Source: Dipteris shenzhenensis (lineage: Eukaryota > Polypodiophyta > Polypodiopsida > Gleicheniales). Taken from it: a DNA stretch of 64,000 nt. The position numbers and the translations under genes are program-made. The stretch lies in the NCBI GenBank assembly GCA_047967505.1, contig CM106541.1, one strand, 5' to 3'. Under the pieces are notes generated by a model that worked only from the letters and a program-made list of their open reading frames with translations, did not search any database and was not told where the DNA came from. This document shows, one piece after another, positions 42,560 through 53,957 of this stretch; the first letter of the stretch is position 1; each line of letters starts with the position of its first letter.

Positions 42560-44655
42560 ATACTAAGACTATAGAAATATTAAAGCATAAAGCATAAATG
42601 GCATAGAAGCATAGACTAAAGAAGCATAGGCATATATAAACATGAAATTATTTGTTGCATGCTATATGCTCCAACAATCATCCTCATCTTCCAAAAGATG
42701 AGGTGGTAGCTTAAGTCATCATTGCATTTGAAAAGAGGGAGGGGCTTGGAGGAGGCCCTCCAAGCTTCTGGAGGACCTTCCTACTCTCTTGCATATCAAA
42801 TTCATAGAAGCTCCAAAGTTAAAATCTTGTCTCATCATGTCACTTTCAAGAAAATATTCCAAGCAAGTGTTTCAAGCATGTGTGGATGTTAAGTAGACCT
42901 GTTTGTTTTCCCCTTTCACCTACCTTATCGGTTTCCTTTCCATACATCTAAGTTGTCTTCCTTGGCTATCTCCATCCTTCTGTCTCCTTATGATTCCACC
43001 TAGATACTGCCCTTTCCTATCCATCATTTGCCCAAATTGGTATACTGCTCAACAATTTCCCATCAGCATGCAAGACTTGGAGACTAGAGTAGACTTGGAG
43101 ACTAGAGTTGGACAATGCAATCAAACATAGCTTCCGATTGCCGAATGTATGCAGGTTTTTGAGTCTAGGTCTTTCTCCTCATCATGTACTACCATATGCT
43201 TCAGTCAGTATTAAGTAGAGGTATGGGGATATCACAGTTTCTGAAACTCACCATAACGAAATTACTGTGGGGACTTCTAGCTACCATATGCTATTTGGTA
43301 GAGTCGTGTGAATAGAGTTGAGTACTGATATTTTGCTCTATCATGATATTAATAGGGTTGTACTTGATATGAGGCAGGGATGCGCTATCATGATGATCCC
43401 TCTGGATTAAAGTGAAGCCAGGAGTGAAATTGGAGTGCTGTGAGCTTGGATATCGTTAGTACACTAGTACGTTGGGACATGGTACGTCTATTTTCATGGT
43501 TGAGAGCAAACACAATTGGCATTGGAACCCCACAACTAGGGAAGAGAGCTTGCGTGCAATGCGGCCCTACAGATCCATAATCAGGGGACTTTTAATCTTC
43601 TCACAGTCTTTAGGATTCAGTTTTGGTCTTTGGCACTAATTTCCAAAACTCTCCAGATTGTGTTCTACTGTTTTGCCGTGTGCAGACAGGGCCCTAGATA
43701 GAGGAGCCTTACAACGGTGGAAAGCTTTTGCAGAGCCCTCATGATGGGGGGTAGCACGCTTAAGAAGAGAACTGAGCTTCCACCTGCAGCAAGCTGACGA
43801 CATGCCTCATCAACAAACAGCTCCAACGCGCCTTCTCAAGCATCCACAATGCTCTTCAACTATGCCTCCAACCACGTACAAACAAAACTCCACAGCAGCA
43901 AGCCCCCAATAGTAAGCGGCTCATGTGCATAGTTGTAGTGCCTCACTATAATTGAATGACAAACTCCAGCCTCAAATGAATCTTCACACACATCTCCCAC
44001 GTCCACAACCACTCCATCAACTCAACCAGTCTGTGTAGTTGGGCATCAACAGCAACTCCAAGTGCAAGCTACGTGCGACCGCCTTGATGATGTTGGCAGG
44101 GTGGCTACTTACATGGCTAGAAAAGGTAACATGTGGTAGATAAAGTGCCATGTGGCCGTCTGTCCACCAAGCCCAAGGTTATCGAAATCTTTGAGATTTC
44201 AACAGAAACTTAGGATTTCATCGACGCTCGTTACTGTAGAGCTTGGTGTCGAGAGTCGTAGTAGCTAAGCATTGCACGTAGGCTGAGTGTGGAAGTCAAC
44301 TGCTATTGTAGGTTCCTTGATGAAGCTCTTAGGCTTAGGAGTTGCTAGCATTGATTGGCTGGAGCTGAGAAGGGTGCTTGTTTGGTCATGTTGGAGTGCA
44401 ATTTCATTCCTTGTGGTTTAGGCGTGGATTTTTTGGCGAGTCATAGAGCTTGCACATTGGAGCTTGAGTCATAATAGTAGAGTCAGAATAGGTTGTTGAT
44501 ATACGCTTGTGCTTTGGAGTCGGGCCTCTGATAGAATAGGGCTTGCATGTAGGGAGTCATTTGGAGCTCAGTTGAGGAAGGATCGTTGGATTTGGTCTTG
44601 TGAGGATCTTAGTGCCTAGGGCTCTATTGAATGAGCTAGGCCTTTGTAGTAGCAA
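42560..44655. other. No gene recognised
   Basis: The left part has short imperfect repeats (GCATAAA, GCATAGA units at 42583-42630). Two short copies of GACTTGGAGACTAGAGT lie at 43073-43107. No coding domain was seen on either strand. Confidence 0.4.
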
Positions 44656-44913
44656 CTCGCCTCTGCTAGTCTAGAAGCTCTAGATGGCCGTTTAGAGTAG
44701 TCGTCTGATGTTGCTTGCAGTAGGTGGCTTATTGGAGTCGAAGCTTGTTGTTGTGCCTCCTTGTTGTCTATGCGGCCTTTGGAGCTCGCCTCTGCTAGTG
44801 TAGAAGCTCTAGATGGATGTTTAGAGTAGTTGTTTGATGTTGCTTGTAGTAGGTGGCTTGTTGGAGTCGAAGCTTGTTGTTGTGCCTCCTTGTTGTCTAT
44901 GTGGCCTTTGCTT
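44656..44913. repeat. 129-base tandem duplication
   Basis: Two adjacent units begin CTCGCCTCTGCTAGT and continue AGAAGCTCTAGATGG and GGAGTCGAAGCTTGTTGTTG with only a few differences. They lie in the internal side of the LTR element whose primer site is at 45353. Confidence 0.85.
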
Positions 44914-45352
44914 CTTCAGCACTCTCATAAGAACATTGTAGGGTATAAACCTTAGTTGTGAAGAACCTCTCAGAATGAGAATGAACCAAAACTTGTTCTT
45001 TTCTCACAAAAGAGATGAACCAAAGAGCTCTTCACAAAGAACCTCAAGACTAAACCTTACAAAAATTTGCACCATGAAATCTCTCAAATAAACCCATAGA
45101 ACTTCGGAACAACATAACTTGAGCTCCATGAAGCAGAATGGAGGACTTCCTGAACCGAAACAAAGAGGAAGATGAGATCAACAAGAAGAGAAAGGTGTCC
45201 CAAATAGAGGGCTTACACCTTGACTAAAGCAAGGGCTTACACACTCTCTCAGAAAACTCTCTCATAAAGATCTCACACTAAGAGAATGAGGGTTCCTCAT
45301 AGAAGGAGGGCTTGGTGCCTTGACAAGATGCACGAGCTTTAGAGAACCTTGT

Positions 45353-45378
45353 GCTCTAATACCATGATAAAGTGGGCA

Positions 45379-45444
<66 letters not shown>

Positions 45445-45570
45445 TGCATACAATATAGCTATCTGTACACTAAGTTGTATTGAACATGAATACATACATG
45501 TGAATCCCTTAGGGTTAGGGTTTGCCCCTATTGCCCTATCTAGATGGTGCAATTTACACCTTCCTTAACA
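45353..45570 (-). repeat. Short LTR with primer-binding site, containing a GA microsatellite
   Basis: GCTCTAATACCA (45353-45364) is a one-mismatch complement of the initiator tRNA-Met primer site. TGATAAAG follows at once at 45365 and the LTR ends TTCCTTAACA at 45570, so it has TG...CA limits and is 206 bases. A GA run (45379-45440) makes up about a third of it. The element would run leftwards, but no copia domains were found at 43-45 kb. Confidence 0.65.
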
Positions 45571-46399
45571 CACTAATAATCTCTAATATGAATCAAGTAA
45601 CTAGTATAAGCCATGTACACTCTGCATGGGAAAAATGAAAATAGCCCTTGAAAATCAAATTAAGATAATGATGATGTCATTGTCATAATACTTAGTACGT
45701 TACCTTAAACTAAAATTGATAAAAGAGCATGAAAACAAATTTGTTATTAAGAAAAACTATTGAAAATATTCAATAGGTTAAAAGGATCATTTTTAAGCCA
45801 GATCTGAATAAAAAAGATATCCTTGCAATAGAAGTCATTCGAATGAGGTACAAACGCATACAAATATTTGTGTTAAACTATCTAAGGTGACAATTATAGG
45901 GGCAAATGATGTCAACTATGGATTAGTTAGTTGCCAATAGGTTCACTTTTATCGTGATTTTGTTCAAAGGCTATAAGAAGTAGAAGACAAAGAAGGCATC
46001 TCTATTGATTCAAATAGACCATGCCATAACTCTGGCAAAATCTCCTATCACCATCTCCCTACTTTTTGTTTGCTACCTGCACTCTCTTCTTTTGATGTGG
46101 AAGTCTTGCCCAACTCTAACATTCAAGGAGAATCTACTCAACTCCTCCTTGCTCAACTTTTAATCAAGAGGATTAGTTGGCTATAGACATGGGATGACCA
46201 TTTGTGAAGGATGCTCGGGCACCCATAGAAAAGGCAAGGCCTATCTCAAGTAGTGCAAGTGATAGGTCTAAGCTAGCTAAGACAACATAATGAAGCTCCG
46301 TGAGACATGCACCTTCCTGAGTACTCAGGCTCAGTAGGCAAGAGTGTAGATTTATGCACAAAACTTTATAGTGCACCAATGCAAGTAGGCATTTCAATG
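45571..46399. other. No gene recognised
   Basis: AT-rich sequence with no long open frame, domain or repeat that I can name. Confidence 0.4.
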
Positions 46400-49300
46400 T
46401 AAATCAGCTCAAGTGTAGAAGCTCAAAGAAGAATTGGTGTATAGCACCAAACACATCATGGCATTTGAGCAATTTGCAAGAGATACCAAGAGATGGATGG
46501 AAAGAGAGCTTGTGATTACCATCAACAAGCTAACCATATGCAGAGTAGCCTTGGCGAATTCTGAACGCTAAAACATGAATTTAGAAGAGCTTCTTGTTAA
46601 TATCCAAAGGCTCTCACAGGAAGAAAAGTGTTCCTAACCCATGCTTTGCATCATGCACAAGAGACTAGCAACTTTGGAAGCTAAGGGTGGGTGCAATCGC
46701 AACTCAAAAAGATTTGCTCAAATGTAACACTCTCCTATAGCACGTTAAGGTCCTAAATATATTTGGAATGGGATGTGAGTTGACCTAGGGCCAAAATTCA
46801 ATGGCAACTACTTTGAGATAAATGATACGGCATTTTCCATCTTAAGAAATTGCATCATCATAAGTTGAACAATGATGTTTCACCCATCTAGTTGTTCAAT
46901 TTGACTAAGAAAGCCAATGCGAGATGGATATTTTTCCAACATTTGTTGTGTTTTCTAGAGTGTGATTTATCCTAAGATACAGTAACTCTCAACTCCTTCC
47001 TCCTTGGATTGTGTTATTATGCATGTTATCCCCCACCTAGTCATCCAGCTTATGAAAACTCTAAGTCTCTTATTCTCTTAGCAAAGAAATTCACATGGAC
47101 ACATCAATCCTAATTGAATTTCGAGACTTTGATCAAAGGAGTCATGGGCTAGAAAAGAGGTGATGAGTGATGGCAAGGTAGACCCTTAAAACCATTGTAG
47201 AATTTGAAGCAAATGACATATAGTTGACCCAAGATTTGATCTCATTAGGAAAGAAATTCATGTGGACACATCAATACTAAGTGAATTTTGAGACTTTGAT
47301 CAAAGGAGTCATGGGCTAGAAAAGAGGGGATGAGCGATGGCAAGGTAGACCCTTAAAACCAATGAAGAATTTAAAGCAAATGACAGAGAGTTAACCCAAG
47401 ATGTTTTGGGAGATCTCATTTAGATAGGATGACTACTACATGTTTGGAGATATAAGAACATCCATTTCAAAGATTTGATTCGTTAGAAACCTTTGGAAAG
47501 AGTTCACAATGAGACTATTCCAATCATTGACAATCAAAATAATTAGACAATCCTTTTTTAACCTCATACAGGCTTGTCGAGAAAATCAAGGAATCAAGAG
47601 AGTAGGAAAGGAAAGAAGTATGATGTGGTCAATACATCCAACCTTCATCTCCTCTTGTGTTTCCTCTTGTACTTTCAATGGTGGGTTTGGGTGTAGTACC
47701 TCTTCAAACAAGAGTATTTCCTCCATGACCCCTATAATGGTTTTACCAAGAGTCTTGATTATAATCTCACCTCTGATTTCATAATTACCAAGGGATTCTA
47801 ATTTTCCTCTCCTAGATTTCCATGGAAGATCCTCATTTTCATCTAAAATAATTTGAATATATATGTGCTATCACATTGTAACTTATCAAGGACATACACA
47901 AGATGGTGTATCTTGGCATAAACATTTAAATAGTAAATGTGGAACTCATATGTCCATTTGCAACTTGGTTTAATATCTAATTGGCAGCATAATTTTAAGG
48001 ATCAAAATGGGTCTAAATTCAAAATGATGATAATTGTTCAAGGTTTGTTCTCTTGATGGCATACTTTGGAGCATGGACCGATGGGTAAAAGTGTGGAGGA
48101 CTATTCCCACAAAGTTTAAGAAATGGTCCATGAGAGCATTGGGTTAAATCATGCTTGAGGAAGCCACATTTTTTGAACTCTTTATGTAAGGGTTGAAGAG
48201 ACAGATACATATGTTTATGTGGAGAGACAATGTATGCATAGTAGCAAATGCCATCACCAGTGAGGTGGATGCAGACAAAGATATTATAAACTGATGATAG
48301 GAGTGGGATAAAAACTTGGCCAAATGGGGTCTCCTGTAGTGGTCCTTACACCACCTCTAATATCATAAATCCTTTGATTCAACACCCTTATCATTATTAT
48401 GTAATCCCTCCTTATGACAATATGATGACTGAGGTGGAGGATATGATCACTAAATTCCTTCAAACAATTGATGGAACTCTTAAAAACTAGCTATTGCTCT
48501 GTGAATGTTTTGAAAAGGCACACAACATAGTAGATATTCCAAATGTGGGTGTTATGTTGTGAGCCTACGAAGAGAATGGGCAATCTTAATGTTAGCTATG
48601 AGGAGATGTGGTCGTTGATGCTAGGTCACCTGTGAATATAAAGAACCATGATACTTATGAGGTCTAGGTCTCAAAATTTCAAGGAAAGTTTATAGACCCT
48701 TTGAATGGTGAAGAGATTGAGTGCCATCTCTGAAGGAATGTGATATCAGATCCTCATAGGAGTATCTAAATTAATTATGATGTATGACTTCCGTAAGAGT
48801 TTTTGAAGTAATTATGATGTGATTTCCATGTTCTACAAATGGCAAAAGGTTGATCATACTATTTGGTACTTTTGGGGAGACCATGGATTATCAAGACTAA
48901 ATGCCTAGTTATTGACATCCCTACCAAGGAAAAAATTAGAAGCATATGTTATCCCAATGGTTATTTTAGAGCCTTCTCCAAGCTGCTTGTGCTAATATTT
49001 ACAGCTTTAAATTCGCAAAAGTTATCATAACTTTTTGATACGAGCTCTGAACGTTAGCCCTCCAAGTACTAAATCTATTAGCATAGGTCATCTGGACCCA
49101 TCTATAAGGTTAGAATCTTCAAATTCTAGCATAAACAACATTTACATAAAGTTTAAGTATAATGAACCCATGGAAGCCTTCAAAATAGTAGAATGGGCTA
49201 ATGTTTGGAACTTGATATTGGGAAAAGTCTCGGCCAATGACATACACTTCCATAACTATGTTCCAATCTTATTCTCCCTCTAAGGTTCCCCATAAAAAGC
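46400..49300 (+). pseudogene. Heavily decayed retroelement-like coding remnants
   Basis: Plus-strand pieces resemble coding sequence broken by many stops: a helical stretch near 46423-46570 (TKHIMAFEQFARDTKRWMER), a gag-like piece near 48365-48490 (YDNMMTEVEDMITKFLQTID) and LLGRPWI near 48870. The last is the protease C-terminal motif of plant Ty3 elements. They keep the gag to protease order of a Ty3 element, so I read this as an old copy. The assignment of the left half is weak. Confidence 0.4.
47084..47417. repeat. 167-base tandem duplication
   Basis: Two adjacent units start AAGAAATTCACATGGACACA and AAGAAATTCATGTGGACACA and share GAGACTTTGATCAAAGGAGT and GGCAAGGTAGACCCTTAAAA. They differ by scattered point changes. 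Confidence 0.9.
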
Positions 49301-49691
49301 TTGATTCTAGGGAGAGGCAAAAGTAGAATCATAATTAATGCCTATTCCAAAGCTCCACTCTTAGAATGAGTGAAGATGTTCAAAGTGATTTAAATATTCA
49401 AAGTAGAAGCATAATTGGTGCCTACCTTGAAGCTCCATCTTAAAATGAGTGAAGATCTTCAAATTGAACTAAATGTTCACTATGGATGAGGACATTGAAT
49501 CAATAAGAATCTGGGTTGGGGACATATATCAAATCTTTTAGAATGAAATGGAAGAAATGGTTTTCAACGCCCCAGTGCTAAGGAGTCTATTGTAAGAGAC
49601 GTTGATGTGATAACCATCAATCTTGGAATGTTTGGATAGGTTAAGAACATCCATGTAAGAGCACACCTCGATCTCAATTTGCAAAGATAGC

Positions 49692-49892
49692 TTGTGCAAG
49701 GAACCCGCATCTTTACCACATGAACCAGAAAGAATTTTAGATACACAAGAAAAAAGAACGCGACATATTATATGGAAAGAATATCTAGTTAAGTGGAAAG
49801 ATAGATCTAAAGAGAGTTCAACATGGGAAAAGGTAAGCAGTCTCCAAAGGAGGTTTCCCAATTTTGTTTTCGAGGAAGTAAACAATTCTTAA
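49692..49892 (+). pseudogene. Chromovirus chromodomain fragment (Ty3/gypsy)
   Basis: The frame reads PERILDTQEKRTRHIIWKEY then LVKWKDRSKESSTWE and FPNFVFEE. PE.ILD, the three-strand chromodomain core with LVKWK, and TWE are the classical chromodomain of plant chromoviruses, used to guide insertion to chromatin marks. It is at the very end of pol and is followed within 15 bases by a purine tract. Upstream of 49690 no integrase can be read, so the pol body is lost or replaced. Confidence 0.88.
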
Positions 49893-50280
49893 GGGGGAGG
49901 GAATGTTACGTCAACTATAATACTGTGACATCGGTATAACGAGGAAACCACGAGGGCTTGACAATATTTACCTATGTGGCTAATAGGGTCTAGGGGGAAA
50001 TCCTAGGCCTAGGTAATTAATGGAAGGGTGCATTAGTTGAACCTAAAGAGGGGTTTAATGGTAAGGTCCACTTGGACACATGGCACCATGAGGGTTGGCC
50101 ACTTGGGAGGTATTGGGATAGGAGGGAGGATTCTAGAGGGAGCCAAAAAAAAGAAAGAAGGTTGAGGAGGCTCAAGGAGAAAGGAATCCATGGTCGGGTG
50201 GATCAAAAGTAGAAGCCCTTGAGGTTTGAGGAGACTTAATAGTATGCCCATGCTTAGAGTGTTTAGTGTGATGTTTGTCA
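49892..50280 (+). repeat. Polypurine tract and LTR start of the chromovirus copy
   Basis: AAGGGGGAGGGAA (49891-49903) precedes TGTTACGTC at 49904, the expected LTR start. A possible end is TGTTTGTCA at 50280, but no second copy exists to confirm it. Confidence 0.5.
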
Positions 50281-50343
50281 GCAACAGGTCTTTTACTTCC
50301 TCTAAACCACATGCTATTGCAACCGAGTAACCGTGGGAAGCAT

Positions 50344-51180
50344 TGGAATGTTGGGGTCTAGATTATATGGGCCCATTTAAGAATATAGCTCAATATACAT
50401 AGAACAAGTATATTCTAATAGCTACAAATTCTGCTACAAAGTGGGCCGAGGCTAAAGCTTGAAGGAACTAATCGGCTACAACCAAGTTTGTTTTTAATAC
50501 TATTATCTACAAATTGGATGGCCAATTAAATCTATCAACAATCAGGGAGCTCATTGTAGAATGAGGTATTTAAGTTACTATCAAAAGAGTTTATGGTCAT
50601 ACACTGAGTTGCCACAACATATTACCCTTGGTGTAATGGACAAGTCAAGTTAACAAACAAAACTCTCAAATTGGTACTTACAAAGACTATGAGTACAAAT
50701 TGATGGCGTTGGAGTATAAAGCTCCTTGCCGCATTATGGGCTTACTGGATAGCTTATAAGGTCACTACAAATTTGACTCTATTTTGAATGGCTTTTGGAT
50801 TTAAAGCTGTTGTTCTTGTTGAGTTTCTAGTTCCAAGTTTGTGAGTCATAGCAGTTGATCATCATCTAAGTGAACTAATCAAGAGACAATTGCAGCAGCT
50901 AGGCAAGCTAGATGAGTTGCACACTCGAGCTACATGGTCACAACAACATGGTCACAACAGATGAGACAGAGGAGAAAAACTTGGCATGATTATTTAGAAG
51001 AATGTAAAGAAGGGAATGTTGGTATTGTTGTACAATGAAAAGGTTGGACCGTTGAAGAATAATCTCAAACTTGGCTAGAATGGATCATACATGTTGGTTG
51101 ATGTTCATAGCAATGGTACAGTCCAATTGGCTGACTTACAAGGTTAGAGCCATACCAAGCTACTACAGTAAGTTTAGTGA
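50344..51180 (+). pseudogene. Ty3/gypsy integrase remnant
   Basis: Starting at GGGGTCTAGATTATATGGGC the plus strand reads LDYMGPF, then NKYILIATNSATKWAEAKA, later TYYPWCNGQV.LTNKTL and WAYWIAYK, and finally VHSNGTVQLADLQG near 51105-51146. These are the integrase catalytic core, its GQ.E.TN helix region and the GPY/F end of a Tat/Athila-like Ty3 element. Stops and indels occur every few dozen codons, so it is older than the copy at 1-5.4 kb, whose HSNGSVQ end it resembles. Confidence 0.75.
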
Positions 51181-53223
51181 TAGTGTGCCGTCGATACATG
51201 CCTAGACAGATGCCATGTGGTAGAGAATATCTCTATCTTACCTTGACTAAGGATAGTTATGATAGTAACAATGAGTTGGTTCCAATCGAGGTAGCACATG
51301 GGGCACTAAATCTAATGATGCATCTTCTCCAACGAGCCATTAGTGCATGAGGGAGTACCTTGGTTTCATACCTCATGATGCGATTTTGTTTGCTCTAGCT
51401 CCTTGCTCTTGCCTATACACTTCCTTCACCCATTGTGATTCTTGCTATGGATTGTGATTCAAGTTGAATGAGAACTAAGATTGTGATTGAAGCTTTAAGG
51501 CATAAATTTTTGAAGATCGAGATTCATTCTAGATGCACCGATTTTTTTCATAGTTATTCATGCGATTTTTTTGCATGAATTTGAGGTGATTTCAAAGAGA
51601 CTTAGATTTGTGAGATAGAGATCAAGACCAAGGATCGAAGAACACATTGAGATACTTATCTTCAATTGTGCTTGTGGTTAAGATTGAGATTGTGATTGTG
51701 ATTGAGATAATAGAGGTAGGTCATGGGGGTGGCAGGGTAGTACATTTTTCTTCTTGCAAGAAGAGTTTCATTTTAAAGGCTTCTTCTACTTTTTCTTCTC
51801 TATTTTCAAATTGCTATTTGTGTGAAATTTCAACTTCTGTAACTTGGCACCCCTAGATATTAAATTGAAAATCTTGGAGTCCAATCTTCTAAAGTGGAAG
51901 CCCCACACAATCCACAATGTTTCATACTTTAAGACATCTATATCCATAATATCATGTTCCCCCTCAAGCCCTATTAACTTTTCTATGCCTACGATCTTCC
52001 TTAAAGAGTCACCTTTCCAATGTATTCCCTGATCTTTTTCATTCATCGCTGAGATGAGGTCCAATTGCCTGGAGCCTTTCTAATCACCACCTCAAGTAAA
52101 ACAGGCCTTGCATGAAGTAAGGTTTTAGAGTATGACCATCTTTTCAATAGATCTCCAACAAGTGCTGAAGATAATCACCATGCCTTTAGCCTTGAGGATA
52201 AAATGGTTCGTCCTAAAGTCGTCAATAAAGAAGAACATGATATCTACTTTATGTGCACATTGTGGCTATGGATTGGGACATCAAATGCCATTAGAGAAGG
52301 TGGAATGAACATGTACACACTACTAATTTTAAACATTAAGAGCAAAGTGAGCCTTATCCCTGCTAGAGTACAGAAATAAAAATAGTGCATAGTTGGATCC
52401 GAAAAAGAAATGCTTCGTAAAAGAGATGACGATCACAGAACCTGCAAAGCATATACCTATGCTGCGGGAGCTGTATATAAGCATCAGAGAAGCAGAACTT
52501 GTAAGAGCACATGCTTCTTAGTTCTAGACAAAATACATGCGAGGCATTTCGTTTTCTTTTTTGGACACCCTAAGTAGTAATTCACAGCATCAACTTGCAC
52601 TTTTCAAGATACAACCTCAAACGCTCAGCGTAAATAAGACAGAGCAAGCTATATCAGAGCATCGCCCCCCGCCCTTACATTGTAAATAAGACTTAGCAAG
52701 CTATATCAGAGTACAGCGGCGTTTCGTTTCCCTTTAACTGCCTAGAACTTTCTCTTTATCAAGTGAAAGATGCATACCATCCCCTTGCATTATTCAAGTT
52801 ACAACCTGGAAAATTCAGAGCAAAGAAAACTGAACAAGCTATATCAGAGTACAGCATCATAATCAGGTCAACGAATAGACTGCTAGCCAGGGCTGGGGAA
52901 GTTCAATAAAACAGGAAGGAGATCGAAAGTAAATATGCAGACTTTGCAGAGTCACGAGCAACTCGTATTGTTTTCCGGTTCATACAGCAATCTTGCAAAC
53001 CACATCATCGCAAGACTACGTACGTGGGCACTGGGATCACCAGGCAGGAACAGGGGAGTGGCATTGCAGCTTCCCAACCAATTTGTCGGGTCAAAGAATC
53101 ATGTACAAGCTTTAAAACATCAAAATATACGCAATAGTTGTAAATCTAGATGGCTGACACACGCTATCTAGGATTTTGGAAAACACTCTGCTTCCCAAGC
53201 AATATCCCTGTACAAAGGGGTTA
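51181..53223. other. No gene recognised; possible 3' UTR at the right
   Basis: The left part is AT-rich without a domain. Around 52640-52860 the phrase AAGCTATATCAGAG occurs three times. The last 300 bases could be the 3' UTR of the minus-strand frame ending at 53224. Confidence 0.4.
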
Positions 53224-53730
53224 TCACCTATCTTGGCTCGCAAGTCGCGAGGCGATCGCGGAATGGTACATATGATCGTGAAATGTATCAGTGCCCATCA
53301 TCTGCTTCCTCAGCTCTCGGGCCTTCTGGTGAGTGAACACGACTTTCCTGGGTCTCCCATGGGATTTTCTCGGACTCAATTTCACAGCATCTTCGGAGCT
53401 TGAGTTCGCCTGCGTGGTGGCCTGTAGGAGGTACGCAGGCTGCTCCACCGATGCACAATCGGCAACAACCTCCTCTAGGTCGCTGGACTGGTGCTCAGAG
53501 GGCTGAGGAAAGAGAGGGATCGGGATCCACCAGCGAGGGCCCTTCTTGGTCTTGAGAGATCCAGATTGCTGCTCCCTCTGTCTGAGCTCCTGTTTGTCGC
53601 TGAAAGTGGGAGGGGCTTGGGCGAGGGGAGTGAAGAAGGGGCTATCATGAATGTTGGGTCTGAGGCGAGGTTGGAGGCCGATCTGAAGGGCGAGGCTGTT
53701 GTCGAGAAAGGTATTGGCGAGCAGAACCAT
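53224..53730 (-). CDS. Possible host protein with an AT-hook-like core
   Basis: From ATG 53730 there are 168 residues: a hydrophobic start MVLLANTFLDNSLALQIGL, a Pro-rich middle, Lys-Thr-Lys and Trp-Trp-rich KTKKGPRWWIPIPLF, an acidic SSDLEEVV stretch, then KSHGRPRKVVFTHQKAREL and MMGTDTFHDHMYHSAIASRL to the stop. GRPRK is the AT-hook core used for minor-groove DNA binding. The conserved-looking C-terminal helix suggests a real protein, but I do not know the family. The region is GC-richer and more complex than its surroundings, and the opposite-strand frame at 53491-53916 is taken as its shadow. Confidence 0.45.
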   Translation of the reverse strand: MVLLANTFLDNSLALQIGLQPRLRPNIHDSPFFTPLAQAPPTFSDKQELRQREQQSGSLKTKKGPRWWIPIPLFPQPSEHQSSDLEEVVADCASVEQPAYLLQATTQANSSSEDAVKLSPRKSHGRPRKVVFTHQKARELRKQMMGTDTFHDHMYHSAIASRLASQDR

Positions 53731-53924
53731 GTTGAAAAGCAAGGTGGGGGAAAGAGCAATTCGAGAAGGTGGAAGGTTGGCGGAAGGTTGGCTATGGAGT
53801 GGCTTAGAGAGCAAGAGGATAAGATAAAGGAAGCTGTTGGAGGGGAAGCTCCTAGGAAGGTGTTAAGCAAAGAGAGTGCAGGGAGATGCAGAGTCCAGAG
53901 TCAAGGAAGGTGTTAAGTAATACT

Positions 53925-53957
53925 ATGGATATGGAGATGGAGATGGAGATGGAGATG
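53925..53957. repeat. (GGAGAT)n short tandem repeat
   Basis: Five near-perfect six-base units (GGATAT/GGAGAT) upstream of the minus-strand frame at 53224-53730. Confidence 0.85.

Noticed and set aside
53491-53916. 141-residue plus-strand frame
   Set aside because: Mostly Gly/Glu/Arg codons opposite the better-structured minus-strand frame at 53224-53730; taken as a shadow.
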